Positions 1 to 6,140 of a stretch of 9,672 bases of DNA are shown in pieces (positions within the stretch are counted from its first letter, which is position 1; each line of letters starts with the position of its first letter). Both the position numbers and the translations under genes were made by a program. This DNA is from an uncultured Verrucomicrobiales bacterium (GTDB lineage Bacteria > Verrucomicrobiota > Verrucomicrobiia > Verrucomicrobiales > Akkermansiaceae): NCBI GenBank assembly GCA_937893015.1, contig CALBJX010000008.1, positions 1 through 9,672 of the forward strand. Reading direction: 5' to 3'. The notes under the pieces were generated by a model. That model had not been told where the DNA came from and searched no databases. It was given only the letters and a program-made list of their open reading frames with translations.

Positions 1-39
1 GGTTTCGTCATCCTTGCGAGCGTAGCGAGCGGAACTCAA

Positions 40-88
40 ACTTCGTACATCGTACTTCGTACATTCAGTTCGACAAACTGCTCATTTG
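40..88 (-). repeat. Dispersed inverted repeat, left copy
   Basis: Positions 45-88 are the exact reverse complement of 9624-9667 (44 bp). The match extends to 40-88 against 9624-9672 with one mismatch. The element has a part made of 7-bp units (CGTACAT, CGTACTT, CGTACAT at 44-64) and a part with a small hairpin, CAGTT and AACTG around a 5-nt loop (66-80). Read along the strand of the gene before it, the element starts 12 bp after the stop codon at 101-103. The right copy has the same orientation relative to trxA. No transposase lies between the copies, so I read it as an extragenic dispersed repeat. Confidence 0.9.
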
Positions 89-100
89 CCTCTCTCTCCA

Positions 101-2386
101 TCAGGCATGGCGGCGCTTGCGGCGGGCGGCCAGAGCGGCCAGCGCCAGCAGGCCCAGCGTCGCTGTCGCCGGTTCGGGAACGAGCCCGGAGTCTCCGCTG
201 AAGTAGACGGCACCATTCTCCAGCTCAACATGGTCGCGCAGACCATCGGCAGTCAGCAGACGGGCCGTACCATTCAAAGGAGCAGTACCCAGATACACCG
301 TCACCTTGTCCTCCGCGCCCAGTTCCAAACCATCGGTATCGAACACCAGATTGTTCATCGTTATCTGAGACGCCGTCAGCGTGCCGCTGAGGTCGTAGAT
401 TAGGATATCCCCCAACTGGCTGTAGGTGACATTGGCCAGCTTAATCACCACGTTGTCCAAGTGAAGCGTGTTGGTGGCCGAGAGAGTGGAACTGTTGTCG
501 AGCGTCACGCGGGAAACATCCAAATCGTCGGAGGAAATAATCTGTGCTGCCGCGATGGAGCTCTGCGCGGCAGCCGCGCCATTGATTTCGCCCACGCTGA
601 CGGTGACATTCTTCAAGGCAGCAACGGCGGATGCGTCTTTGGTCCGATTAGCGGCCACCGTCATTTCTTTCGTCGCCCCATAGCCATCCGTGAAGGTCAC
701 CTTGCCGTCGTAATCGGAGCTGCGGTTATCCTTGCCGATGTAGGTGGTGCCCTTGCCGTCCAGGGCGCTGTCGACAAAGGTAATCTTCTGCGCGTCCTTG
801 TTGGCGAGGTAAAGCGTGCCGTCATTCGTCACGGCCGCCTTGCCGTTGCCGGAGGAAGCGAACGTAACCGTGGCGTTATCTGCCACAATCGCCGTGCTGC
901 CCACGCCGTTGTAAATGTCATTACCGCCCTTGGTCGCCGTGTTATTGGCAAAAAAGACGGAAGTGTTACCGCGGAGGGAAAGGACAGCACCATCGCCGTT
1001 ATAGATACCGCCGCCCACACTATCAGTGCCCTGAGCCGCATTATCATACACAAGAACGCCTTCCCCGTTATCCTTAATCTCCATATAGGAGGCATTGGAG
1101 GCACCGGCGCCGTTTCCTTGGGTCGTATTATTGCTCAGGCTCAGGCTGCCGTCATGGAAGGAGGTGTGCCCGACGGCTTCAATGCCGCCGCCCTGATAGC
1201 CGATGACTTCCACACGCTTCAGCGAAACCAGCGAACCGGCCTTGACCTCCAAACCGGAATCATGAAGACCATTGCCCTGCAGGGAGAGCGTCTCCGCATG
1301 GTCGGACGTCAGCACCACGATATTCGTGCCGTTGCCGACAGTCACATGTTTCCCCACCACCGTGGTATCAGCTTCCAAACTGGTCGATGTATTCAGGGTG
1401 TAGTTATCCACGGAAACATCGGTGTTGGCGTTGACGGCAGCTTGTGCCACCTTTATCGTATCACCGCTCTCATTCGTGTAAGAGGCGGGCGTCACAATCT
1501 GGGCAAGGTCCTCCACATAGACCAGATATTTGCCATAATCGTAGCTGACATCATCAGAAGACAGGAGAGGTATATTGTTCAGCGGAAGCTTGAAATCCTC
1601 AATGCCTTGAGCCTTAGAATAATCGGCATAGTCATCCGGGCCGCCATAAGTCACATTGACTCGGACAGCCCCGAAGTATTCGTCATCAGCATCCGCCAGA
1701 ATCAAGGCTGTTACAACCCCGTCTTCATCTTTCTCGTACCCCATGCACGTAACGGCATGCACCCTTGCTGCTCGCTCTGTAACAGTATCATAAGATGTGA
1801 AAGACAAACCTGCGAGTTGGCCTTGGGTAGAGAATATGGTATCCAGAGACGTTCCGAAGACGTCTTTTGAACGAGGCAGCCAGTGCTGAGAGACAGTCTT
1901 CCCGCCGGCAAGAGTATTGTAGTTGCCGTCAATGCTTTCGAGAACAGTGACTCCATTCGTTACCTCAGTCCCCTTAAACCACCAATCAATGAATTCGGTA
2001 TGGTAGCCGGTCTTATCAGCGCTTTGCTTCTTCAGAGCCTCCTGATAAACAGCTAAGTAAGAAGTGCCGTACGGCTTGCTGTAGCCACCGGTCACCCCAT
2101 CGGCGGGGGTGGTATCCGCATCGTGATACTTGTAATAAGTATCCTGCCAATACTGCACCATGTTGGCACCGGCTGTAGCCCAGCAGAAGAGGGAGTCATC
2201 GATGTAACCCACGTCATTCTTAGGTATGGCAGAATCGGAGCTGTAATGCTTCTTGCCGGTGTCGTAGAACACACCGGAACCGATGACTGTCGTTGCTTGC
2301 GGCGTGAGCGTATCAGCCGTTGCCGTGGCACCCAATTGCGCGGCGACCAAGGCGGAGAGAAGAAGGAGAGGAAGACGCAGTTTCAT
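101..2386 (-). CDS. IdeS/Mac-like cysteine protease with PEP-CTERM anchor
   Basis: This 761-residue protein starts with a clear signal peptide (residues 1-24, MKLR then a Leu/Ala core ending ATA-DT). Residues about 30-300 resemble the IdeS/Mac-1 (MEROPS C66) papain-like fold: Cys68 in LFCWATAGANM, His210 in VHAVTCMGY, and Asp232/Asp234 in LADADDEYFG. The His-to-Asp spacings of 22 and 24 equal those of streptococcal IdeS (His262, Asp284, Asp286), and Lys56 may match IdeS Lys84. Residues about 300-730 are Gly/Asn/Thr-rich and repetitive (GGGIYNGDG, SLRGNTSVFFANN), like a beta-helix or autotransporter-type stalk. Residues 735-761 are a PEP-CTERM sorting tail: P737-E738-P739, a hydrophobic Ala/Leu stretch, then RRKRR. 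I infer export, sorting by an exosortase and display on the surface. The substrate is unknown; immunoglobulin is only a possibility by family. It is divergent from rpmI. No convincing Shine-Dalgarno precedes the ATG. Confidence 0.85.
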   Translation of the reverse strand: MKLRLPLLLLSALVAAQLGATATADTLTPQATTVIGSGVFYDTGKKHYSSDSAIPKNDVGYIDDSLFCWATAGANMVQYWQDTYYKYHDADTTPADGVTGGYSKPYGTSYLAVYQEALKKQSADKTGYHTEFIDWWFKGTEVTNGVTVLESIDGNYNTLAGGKTVSQHWLPRSKDVFGTSLDTIFSTQGQLAGLSFTSYDTVTERAARVHAVTCMGYEKDEDGVVTALILADADDEYFGAVRVNVTYGGPDDYADYSKAQGIEDFKLPLNNIPLLSSDDVSYDYGKYLVYVEDLAQIVTPASYTNESGDTIKVAQAAVNANTDVSVDNYTLNTSTSLEADTTVVGKHVTVGNGTNIVVLTSDHAETLSLQGNGLHDSGLEVKAGSLVSLKRVEVIGYQGGGIEAVGHTSFHDGSLSLSNNTTQGNGAGASNASYMEIKDNGEGVLVYDNAAQGTDSVGGGIYNGDGAVLSLRGNTSVFFANNTATKGGNDIYNGVGSTAIVADNATVTFASSGNGKAAVTNDGTLYLANKDAQKITFVDSALDGKGTTYIGKDNRSSDYDGKVTFTDGYGATKEMTVAANRTKDASAVAALKNVTVSVGEINGAAAAQSSIAAAQIISSDDLDVSRVTLDNSSTLSATNTLHLDNVVIKLANVTYSQLGDILIYDLSGTLTASQITMNNLVFDTDGLELGAEDKVTVYLGTAPLNGTARLLTADGLRDHVELENGAVYFSGDSGLVPEPATATLGLLALAALAARRKRRHA

Positions 2387-2403
2387 AATAACCTGACCCT
2401 AGG

Positions 2404-2432
2404 CTATCAGAACAGGTAGTACAAGCAAGCAA
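2404..2432 (-). promoter_or_regulatory. Candidate promoter of the IdeS-like gene
   Basis: On the minus strand TTGCTT (2427-2432), a 17-bp spacer and TGATAG (2404-2409) form a moderate sigma-70-type promoter, 17 bp before the ATG. An overlapping alternative, TTGTAC-N17-TAGGGT, ends 9 bp before the ATG. It would match the start geometry of other genes in this window but has a poor -10. I cannot decide between them. Confidence 0.3.
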
Positions 2433-2509
2433 AAAAGGGAAAAAACGTCGAATTTCCTTTCGTCAGTTTTCACTGGCATAAAAAAAACCATTCACCTGTG
2501 ATATTTTTC

Positions 2510-2537
2510 TTGCCAAGGAGAGGATTACATGTATAAT
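2510..2537 (+). promoter_or_regulatory. rpmI-rplT promoter
   Basis: TTGCCA (2510-2515), a 16-bp spacer and a consensus TATAAT (2532-2537) form a strong sigma-70-type promoter. Transcription would begin near 2544, within about 3 nt of the ATG at 2547. The AAGGAG at 2515-2520 looks like a Shine-Dalgarno for an ATG at 2529, but it lies between the -35 and -10 and would not be transcribed from this promoter. Confidence 0.65.
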
Positions 2538-2546
2538 CCCTGCACC

Positions 2547-2756
2547 ATGACCCGCAAAGGTGGTATCAACAAGACACGTAAGGCTGTCGCCAAGCGTTTC
2601 AAGGTGACCGGCTCGGGCAAGGTTCTGCGTCGCAAGCAGGGTAAGCGTCACATTCTCCAGAAGAAGTCCAGCAAGCGCAAGCGCGCCCTCGGACGTCCCG
2701 CTCTGGTGGACGCCACCCAGGTTTGGGCCGTCAAGCAGAACATGCCCTTCGCCTGA
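2547..2756 (+). CDS. rpmI: 50S ribosomal protein L35
   Basis: This is a 69-residue, very basic protein of the bL35 family. The core KAVAKRFKVTGSGKVLRRK (residues 12-30) is the family signature, followed by the usual HILQKKSSKRKRALGR segment (35-50). It belongs to the large ribosomal subunit. An in-frame ATG at 2529 would add MYNPCT and has AAGGAG 8 nt upstream. However, its codons coincide with the TATAAT of the promoter, so I chose the ATG at 2547, which gives a nearly leaderless mRNA. rplT follows 155 bp downstream. infC, which usually precedes rpmI, is absent here; the upstream neighbour is the divergent protease gene. The family call is secure and the start is moderately sure. Confidence 0.95.
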   Translation: MTRKGGINKTRKAVAKRFKVTGSGKVLRRKQGKRHILQKKSSKRKRALGRPALVDATQVWAVKQNMPFA

Positions 2757-2911
2757 AGCTGAGGAACATGGCCACAAGCCAAGCCCCGTCCGCCTATCGG
2801 ACGGCCTTCGTGCAGCCTGCCTCCCGATATACTGAGGAGGATCGAACGGACGAGACTGCAAGGAGGTGAGGAAGAACAGTCCGCTCAACCTACATAGAAT
2901 ACTAAAGAACT
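2757..2911 (+). promoter_or_regulatory. rpmI-rplT intercistronic leader with hairpins and orphan SD
   Basis: The gap is long for this operon and holds structure. A 7-bp stem, CCGTCCG (2786-2792) with CGGACGG (2798-2804), has a 5-nt loop. Further on, GACTG (2854-2858) can pair with CAGTC (2877-2881), or CGGAC (2847-2851) with GTCCG (2879-2883). Either pairing presents a perfect anti-SD complement AAGGAGGTGA (2860-2869) in the loop, with no start codon at a usable distance. L20 is known to control its own operon in other bacteria by binding mRNA that mimics 23S rRNA, so this gap is a candidate site; that role is inference. A TAGAAT at 2895-2900 without a clear -35 lies 11 bp before the rplT ATG. 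Confidence 0.35.
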
Positions 2912-3295
2912 ATGGCACGTGCTACTAATGGGCCCGCCTCGCGCGCCCGCCGCAAGCGCATCCTGCTCCGCGCCAAGGGCTTCCGCGGTTTCCGCAGCAA
3001 GCTCTTCCGCTACGCGAAGGACGCCGTCTACAAGGCATGGCAGTATGAGTACCGCGATCGCAAGAGAAGGAAGGGTCAGTTCCGCCGTCTCTGGAGCGCT
3101 CGTATCTCCGCCGCCGTGCGTCCCCTCGGCCTGACCTACTCCCGTTTCATGGAGGGTCTCAAGGCTGCGAACATCGATCTGGACCGCAAGAGCCTGGCCG
3201 ATCTCGCCGTCAGCAACCCCGAGGCGTTCAAGGCTGTGTTCGACGCCGCCAAGAAGGCTATCGACGCCAAGCAGGGCGCTACCCTCGCCAAGTAA
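2912..3295 (+). CDS. rplT: 50S ribosomal protein L20
   Basis: This is a 127-residue basic protein matching bL20 along its length: the Arg/Lys-rich N-terminal arm (MARATNGPASRARRKRIL), RAKGFRGFRSKLFRYAKDAV (20-39), QYEYRDRKRRKGQFRRLW (44-61) and the C-terminal RNA-binding domain with LGLTYSRFMEGLKAANIDLDRK. It is an early assembly protein of the 50S subunit and binds 23S rRNA. An in-frame TAA at 2903-2905 fixes the ATG at 2912 as the most upstream start. No Shine-Dalgarno sits at normal spacing before it; the nearest is the perfect AAGGAGGTGA 42 nt upstream. The C-terminus has a slightly extended Ala/Lys-rich tail. It is the last gene of the rpmI operon, with a terminator 31 bp after the stop. 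Confidence 0.97.
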   Translation: MARATNGPASRARRKRILLRAKGFRGFRSKLFRYAKDAVYKAWQYEYRDRKRRKGQFRRLWSARISAAVRPLGLTYSRFMEGLKAANIDLDRKSLADLAVSNPEAFKAVFDAAKKAIDAKQGATLAK

Positions 3296-3326
3296 GGCGC
3301 AGCGGTAATAACCGAAACATCAACCT

Positions 3327-3365
3327 GCGGGCTGCAAGTACACCTTGCAGCCCGCCGTTTTTTTT
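3327..3365 (+). terminator. Intrinsic terminator of rpmI-rplT
   Basis: A perfect 12-bp GC-rich stem, GCGGGCTGCAAG (3327-3338) with its complement at 3344-3355, closes a 5-nt loop. After two bases it is followed by eight T (3358-3365). This is a textbook Rho-independent terminator. Confidence 0.95.
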
Positions 3366-3442
3366 GGGGGGAGGAGGGGCTACGGGCGGAAGCAGATTCC
3401 CGACAGCCGAGTCAAAGGCTTCCACTCTCTCCGCGCGTCCGC

Positions 3443-3475
3443 AAAAAAAACAATCCGGCGCATACGTCGGATTGT
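3443..3475 (-). terminator. Intrinsic terminator of the bamD-lptE-rsmI operon
   Basis: On the minus strand an 8-bp stem, ACAATCCG with CGGATTGT (3450-3457 and 3468-3475), runs straight into a U-tract formed by eight A on the plus strand (3443-3450). Two more base pairs can form inside after a C-A mismatch. It lies about 80 bp past the rsmI stop and faces the rplT terminator, so the two convergent operons are insulated from each other. Confidence 0.85.
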
Positions 3476-3552
3476 CCCGGGTGGCCTCACAGCGTCAGCC
3501 GGTTCACGTGCTTGGTCAACCGCGCTTCGCCGCCTCTTTCTTCCCCTCCCCT

Positions 3553-4239
3553 TCATCGGGGGGCATTGGCACCGCCGATGAGCACCACCATCTCGCCCTT
3601 GGGCGGGCGGGCGGTGAACTCCGCCAGCAGCTCGGCTGCCGTGCCGCGGTGGTAGGTCTCAAAGACCTTCGTGAGCTCACGCGCAACACAAACAGGCACG
3701 GAGGGATCGATGGCGACCAGTGCCTGTATCGTCTTGACAATGCGGAAGGGGGATTCGTAAAAAATGCTCGTGTGATGAGCCTCTACCGCGGTCTGCAGGA
3801 CAGCCGCCTTACGGCCGCTCTTCACAGGAAGAAAACCGCCGAAGAAGAACGCATCACTCGGCAACCCCGAGCCCACCAATGCCGTAATGACGGCAGAGGG
3901 ACCGGGCAGCACGGTGAAGGGTACCTTCTTCGCCTTGAGCTCCTGAATGAGGCGGTAGCCGGGGTCGCTCACGCCGGGCATGCCCGCATCCGTCACCACA
4001 GCAAAGCTTTCTCCGGCCAAGGCGCGGCTCGCCACCTCGGGAGCGCGCTGTGTCTCGTTATGCTCATGCAGGCTCAGCAACGGCTTTTTGATGCCGTAAT
4101 GCGTGAGCAGCAGGCCCGTGTTGCGGGTATCCTCGCAGCAAATGCAGTCGACGGACTGCAGGACGTCCAACGCGCGGCGTGTGATGTCCTCGCGATTGCC
4201 GATAGGCAGTCCCACAAAGCTGACAGGATACGCGATCAC
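3553..4239 (-). CDS. rsmI: 16S rRNA (cytidine-1402-2'-O)-methyltransferase RsmI
   Basis: This 228-residue protein is a tetrapyrrole-methylase-fold enzyme of the RsmI family, which uses SAM to 2'-O-methylate C1402 of 16S rRNA at the decoding centre. Signature segments are present in order: GLPIGNREDITRRAL (10-24), CEDTRNTGLLL (35-45), VTDAGMPGVSDPG (82-94), LPGPSAVITAL (111-121), ESPFRI (162-167), RELTKVFET (187-195) and GEMVVLI (215-221). The start is a GTG whose last bases form the TGA of the lptE-like gene (GTGA overlap), so translation is probably coupled. Starting later would cut into the first motif. The protein stops right after the catalytic domain and lacks the roughly 50-residue C-terminal domain of E. 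coli RsmI (286 aa). A run of six C on the coding strand lies two codons before the stop. Confidence 0.95.
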   Translation of the reverse strand: MIAYPVSFVGLPIGNREDITRRALDVLQSVDCICCEDTRNTGLLLTHYGIKKPLLSLHEHNETQRAPEVASRALAGESFAVVTDAGMPGVSDPGYRLIQELKAKKVPFTVLPGPSAVITALVGSGLPSDAFFFGGFLPVKSGRKAAVLQTAVEAHHTSIFYESPFRIVKTIQALVAIDPSVPVCVARELTKVFETYHRGTAAELLAEFTARPPKGEMVVLIGGANAPR

Positions 4240-4745
4240 GGGGTGGTCAGGTCGTTGGTGATATCATCCGCAGCATTGCGGGCCGCATAGGAGAGGGCGC
4301 TGTCCACAGCACTCTGCTGATTGCCGGCATCGGTGAAATAGCTGCCCTGCCCGGCCACCTCCCGCTGCATGACAACCGCACCTGTGCGGTTGTTGCGCAC
4401 GACGTAACGCACATGCATGGTGACACCCACTTCGCGGGAGAGGTAGGTATCCCCCGGGTCGGTGAGCAGGGATTCACGCGAGAGATGGGTAATCTCCCCG
4501 CTGATGGTGAAATCCGCCAAAGCGGAGGAAGCGAGGCGGTATGTGCCGTCCCGCTGCATGGCATCCGTGAGAGCCGTCGTCAGCAGCACGCCGGAGGAAG
4601 GCTGGGTGCTGTTGTTATCGAACATTTCCACGGAAAAGGTGTTGAGCTCCTGCATGGAGGCAGGCTTCACCCCGCCCATGTGGTACAGGGACGAACAGGC
4701 GGAAAGCAGCATCGCCGCTGCGGGAAGAAGCAGAAGAGGCTTCAT
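4236..4745 (-). CDS. lptE: LptE-like LPS-assembly lipoprotein
   Basis: This is a 169-residue lipoprotein. The signal peptide ends in the lipobox LLSAC with Cys17 as the lipidated residue. The mature part follows the LptE pattern: a short linker and Tyr (SSLYHMGGVKP), a strand with FSVEMFDNNSTQP, then an ALTDAM helix, ADFTISGEITHL, and a C-terminal AVDSALSYAARNAADDI helix. LptE plugs and assists the outer-membrane LPS translocon LptD, so its presence implies LPS. The call rests on pattern and context; a generic LptE-superfamily lipoprotein is the alternative. The ATG overlaps the stop of the BamD-like gene (ATGA), and its own stop overlaps the rsmI start, so it has no space for a promoter of its own. 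No Shine-Dalgarno is apparent, in line with translational coupling. Confidence 0.75.
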   Translation of the reverse strand: MKPLLLLPAAAMLLSACSSLYHMGGVKPASMQELNTFSVEMFDNNSTQPSSGVLLTTALTDAMQRDGTYRLASSALADFTISGEITHLSRESLLTDPGDTYLSREVGVTMHVRYVVRNNRTGAVVMQREVAGQGSYFTDAGNQQSAVDSALSYAARNAADDITNDLTTP

Positions 4746-5707
4746 AAGAAGGATTTTTTCACAGGTTGAGCGGCGCGGGCACGGGCCGTCTGCAGCAGAG
4801 TCTCCGCCTCTTTGGCGGCCTCGGGGTTATCCTTACGCTGGCGGATGACGTCCTCAAAGCAGAAGATAGCGGAGGTATACTCTTTGGAACGCTCCAGATA
4901 ATAGCGGCCGACCTCCAGCTCCTGCTGCACGAGCAGCCGCTTCATGTTGGACGCCTCAGCGAGCGCCTTCCCTGCATCTTTGTGGTGCGGGAAGCGCAGA
5001 GAAAACTCCTCGTAGGCCTCACGCGCGTTGGTGAGGTTCACCAGATTGCGGTCGCCGCGAGTGTGATCGGTTGCCCAAAGCTGGGCCAGCATGAGTTGGG
5101 CCTCGGGGGCGTACTTGCTGTCGGGGTAGTTCTCGACGATGCGGGCGTATTCCGCACGGGCCTCATCAAACCGCTCGATATCCACCAGATATTTGGCGAG
5201 GATGGAAGAGGCCGTGGCGGCCATATCGTTGTAGGGAGCATGCCCGACGACGGAGCGCAGCCATTCGATGACAACCGTGGATTCCATATCCGCATGCCAT
5301 GCGCCCCAGAGCACAGGGGTACGCAGCGTGCCGTTGGCACCGCCCATACCCAGTGCCAACTGGCGGTTGAGCGCATCTGTATAGCGCGGGCTCTGCGGGT
5401 AGGCATCGATGAGCTTGGTATATTGCTTAAACGCCTCGCGGTAATCCTGCTTCTTCTCATAGGCCAGACCGAGCCTATAACGAGCCTCGGGCGCACACGG
5501 CGCCAGCTCATGGTCTTCCACAATCGTCTTCAGCATGCGGATGGAGTCATCCGGGCGCATGACTCCGGAAGACTGCTCCAACAAGGCATCCGCCACGGGG
5601 TCGCTGGCGCGGACGGAACCCGCGGGAGGCGGGCCGTCAAAATCCTCGCAGGACGGCAGAGTCAGCACTGCCGCAGCACACAGACAAAGAAGATAAGCAG
5701 GTCTCAT
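4742..5707 (-). CDS. bamD: BamD-like outer-membrane assembly lipoprotein (TPR)
   Basis: This is a 321-residue lipoprotein. The signal peptide ends in the lipobox LPSC with Cys20. TPR-type helical hairpins follow: residues 76-105 (YRLGLAYEKKQDYREAFKQ, then DAYPQSP), about 168-203 (FDEARAEYARIVENYPDSKY), 227-249 (AREAYEEFSLRFPHH) and 264-305 (LEVGRYYLERSKEYTSAIF, then FEDVIRQ and a PEAAKEAETLL helix). The repeat spacing and the YYLERSKEYTSAI segment are like BamD/YfiO, the scaffold of the BAM complex that inserts beta-barrel proteins. It is longer than E. coli BamD (245 aa), with an extra segment around residues 115-165. I chose the ATG at 5705-5707 because the signal peptide begins there; the frame stays open upstream without coding character. 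It heads an operon with the LptE-like gene and rsmI, joined by 4-bp overlaps. A generic TPR lipoprotein is the alternative. Confidence 0.75.
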   Translation of the reverse strand: MRPAYLLCLCAAAVLTLPSCEDFDGPPPAGSVRASDPVADALLEQSSGVMRPDDSIRMLKTIVEDHELAPCAPEARYRLGLAYEKKQDYREAFKQYTKLIDAYPQSPRYTDALNRQLALGMGGANGTLRTPVLWGAWHADMESTVVIEWLRSVVGHAPYNDMAATASSILAKYLVDIERFDEARAEYARIVENYPDSKYAPEAQLMLAQLWATDHTRGDRNLVNLTNAREAYEEFSLRFPHHKDAGKALAEASNMKRLLVQQELEVGRYYLERSKEYTSAIFCFEDVIRQRKDNPEAAKEAETLLQTARARAAQPVKKSFL

Positions 5708-5716
5708 GACTGCACC

Positions 5717-5745
5717 ATGATACACCGAACGAAAGCCGAACGCAA
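5717..5745 (-). promoter_or_regulatory. Candidate promoter of the bamD-lptE-rsmI operon
   Basis: On the minus strand TTGCGT (5740-5745), a 17-bp spacer and TATCAT (5717-5722) lie 9 bp before the bamD ATG. Initiation 7 nt past the -10 would leave a leader of only about 2-3 nt. The geometry is the same as for rpmI. Confidence 0.5.
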
Positions 5746-5771
5746 GAAAGATGTGTGCCTGTGTCATGTAC

Positions 5772-5790
5772 GCCGCGATGCCCCCGCGGC
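5772..5790 (-). terminator. GC hairpin after the 93-residue gene
   Basis: GCCGCG (5772-5777) pairs with CGCGGC (5785-5790) around a 7-nt loop, beginning 14 bp past the stop of the 93-residue gene. There is no U-tract, so it may be a weak terminator or a 3'-end stabiliser. Confidence 0.3.
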
Positions 5791-5804
5791 AGGAGGCACG
5801 CCCC

Positions 5805-6086
5805 TCAATACGGGCGATTTTTGCCGTAAAAGCCGTTGTGCTGAGCACGAAAGAGGGTGTAGACCCGGTGCGGTGTGAACTCGTTGCAATGCAGCATGGC
5901 CCCCAGCGTGAAAACAATGTAGAGCCCGCAGTCAAACAGGCGCTGCGGGAAAGCGTAGGGGTGCGCCTGCTGCGCGGCATAGGCGCGGGAGAACGCGGCG
6001 GCATAGAGAGCCGCGGCGTCCTGAGCCGGGATGTAAGAGAAGGTGCGCCCGCAGTAGCAGGCTCCACAGGCAGTGTTGTGCGGCAT
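5805..6086 (-). CDS. Hypothetical Cys-rich protein, 93 aa
   Basis: I do not recognise this protein. It has five cysteines (7, 10, 12, 53, 67) with a C-x2-C-x-C cluster near the N-terminus (ACGACYCGRTF), five histidines, an Ala/Tyr-rich helical middle (AAALYAAAFSRAYAAQQ) and a basic end (GKNRPY). There is no signal peptide and no clear membrane span. Metal binding through the Cys/His residues is possible but unproven. Its codons favour G or C at the third position like the neighbouring genes, which supports real coding. It also has a good promoter (TTGCCA-N17-CATAAT) ending exactly 6 bp before the ATG, which predicts a leaderless mRNA. It is divergent from the ligase gene and lies 97 bp upstream of the bamD-like gene on the same strand. 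Confidence 0.6.
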   Translation of the reverse strand: MPHNTACGACYCGRTFSYIPAQDAAALYAAAFSRAYAAQQAHPYAFPQRLFDCGLYIVFTLGAMLHCNEFTPHRVYTLFRAQHNGFYGKNRPY

Positions 6087-6092
6087 GGGGGC

Positions 6093-6121
6093 ATTATGCC
6101 ACGCCGTCTCTCATTTGGCAA
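6093..6121 (-). promoter_or_regulatory. Promoter of the 93-residue gene
   Basis: On the minus strand TTGCCA (6116-6121), a 17-bp spacer and CATAAT (6093-6098) precede the ATG by six bases (GCCCCC). The predicted transcription start coincides with the A of the ATG. The -35 region is one arm of an inverted repeat shared with the divergent ligase promoter. Confidence 0.6.
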
Positions 6122-6140
6122 GACGGAAGCGAGCTTGCCA
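6116..6140. repeat. Inverted repeat joining two divergent -35 boxes
   Basis: TGGCAAG (6116-6122) and CTTGCCA (6134-6140) are perfect inverted arms 11 bp apart. Each arm contains the -35 hexamer of one of two divergent promoters. This may be only the result of two identical -35 elements, or it may also be a site for a shared regulator. Confidence 0.6.

Noticed and set aside
461..1870. Long open frame (469 codons) on the plus strand
   Set aside because: It is antisense to the IdeS-like gene, which has a signal peptide, catalytic residues and PEP-CTERM in the other frame; the antisense protein has no recognisable domain or coherent composition.
2837..2890. Resemblance of the rpmI-rplT gap to an RNase P RNA core (GAGGAAG and AGTCC)
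   Set aside because: The gap is only 155 bp, the expected paired partner regions are missing, and the order of motifs does not fit.
3364..4290. 308-codon plus-strand frame
   Set aside because: It is antisense to rsmI, whose family motifs are complete, and it begins within the rplT terminator T-tract region.
4766..5878. 370-codon plus-strand frame
   Set aside because: It is antisense to the bamD-like gene, which has a lipobox and TPR helices in the minus-strand frame.
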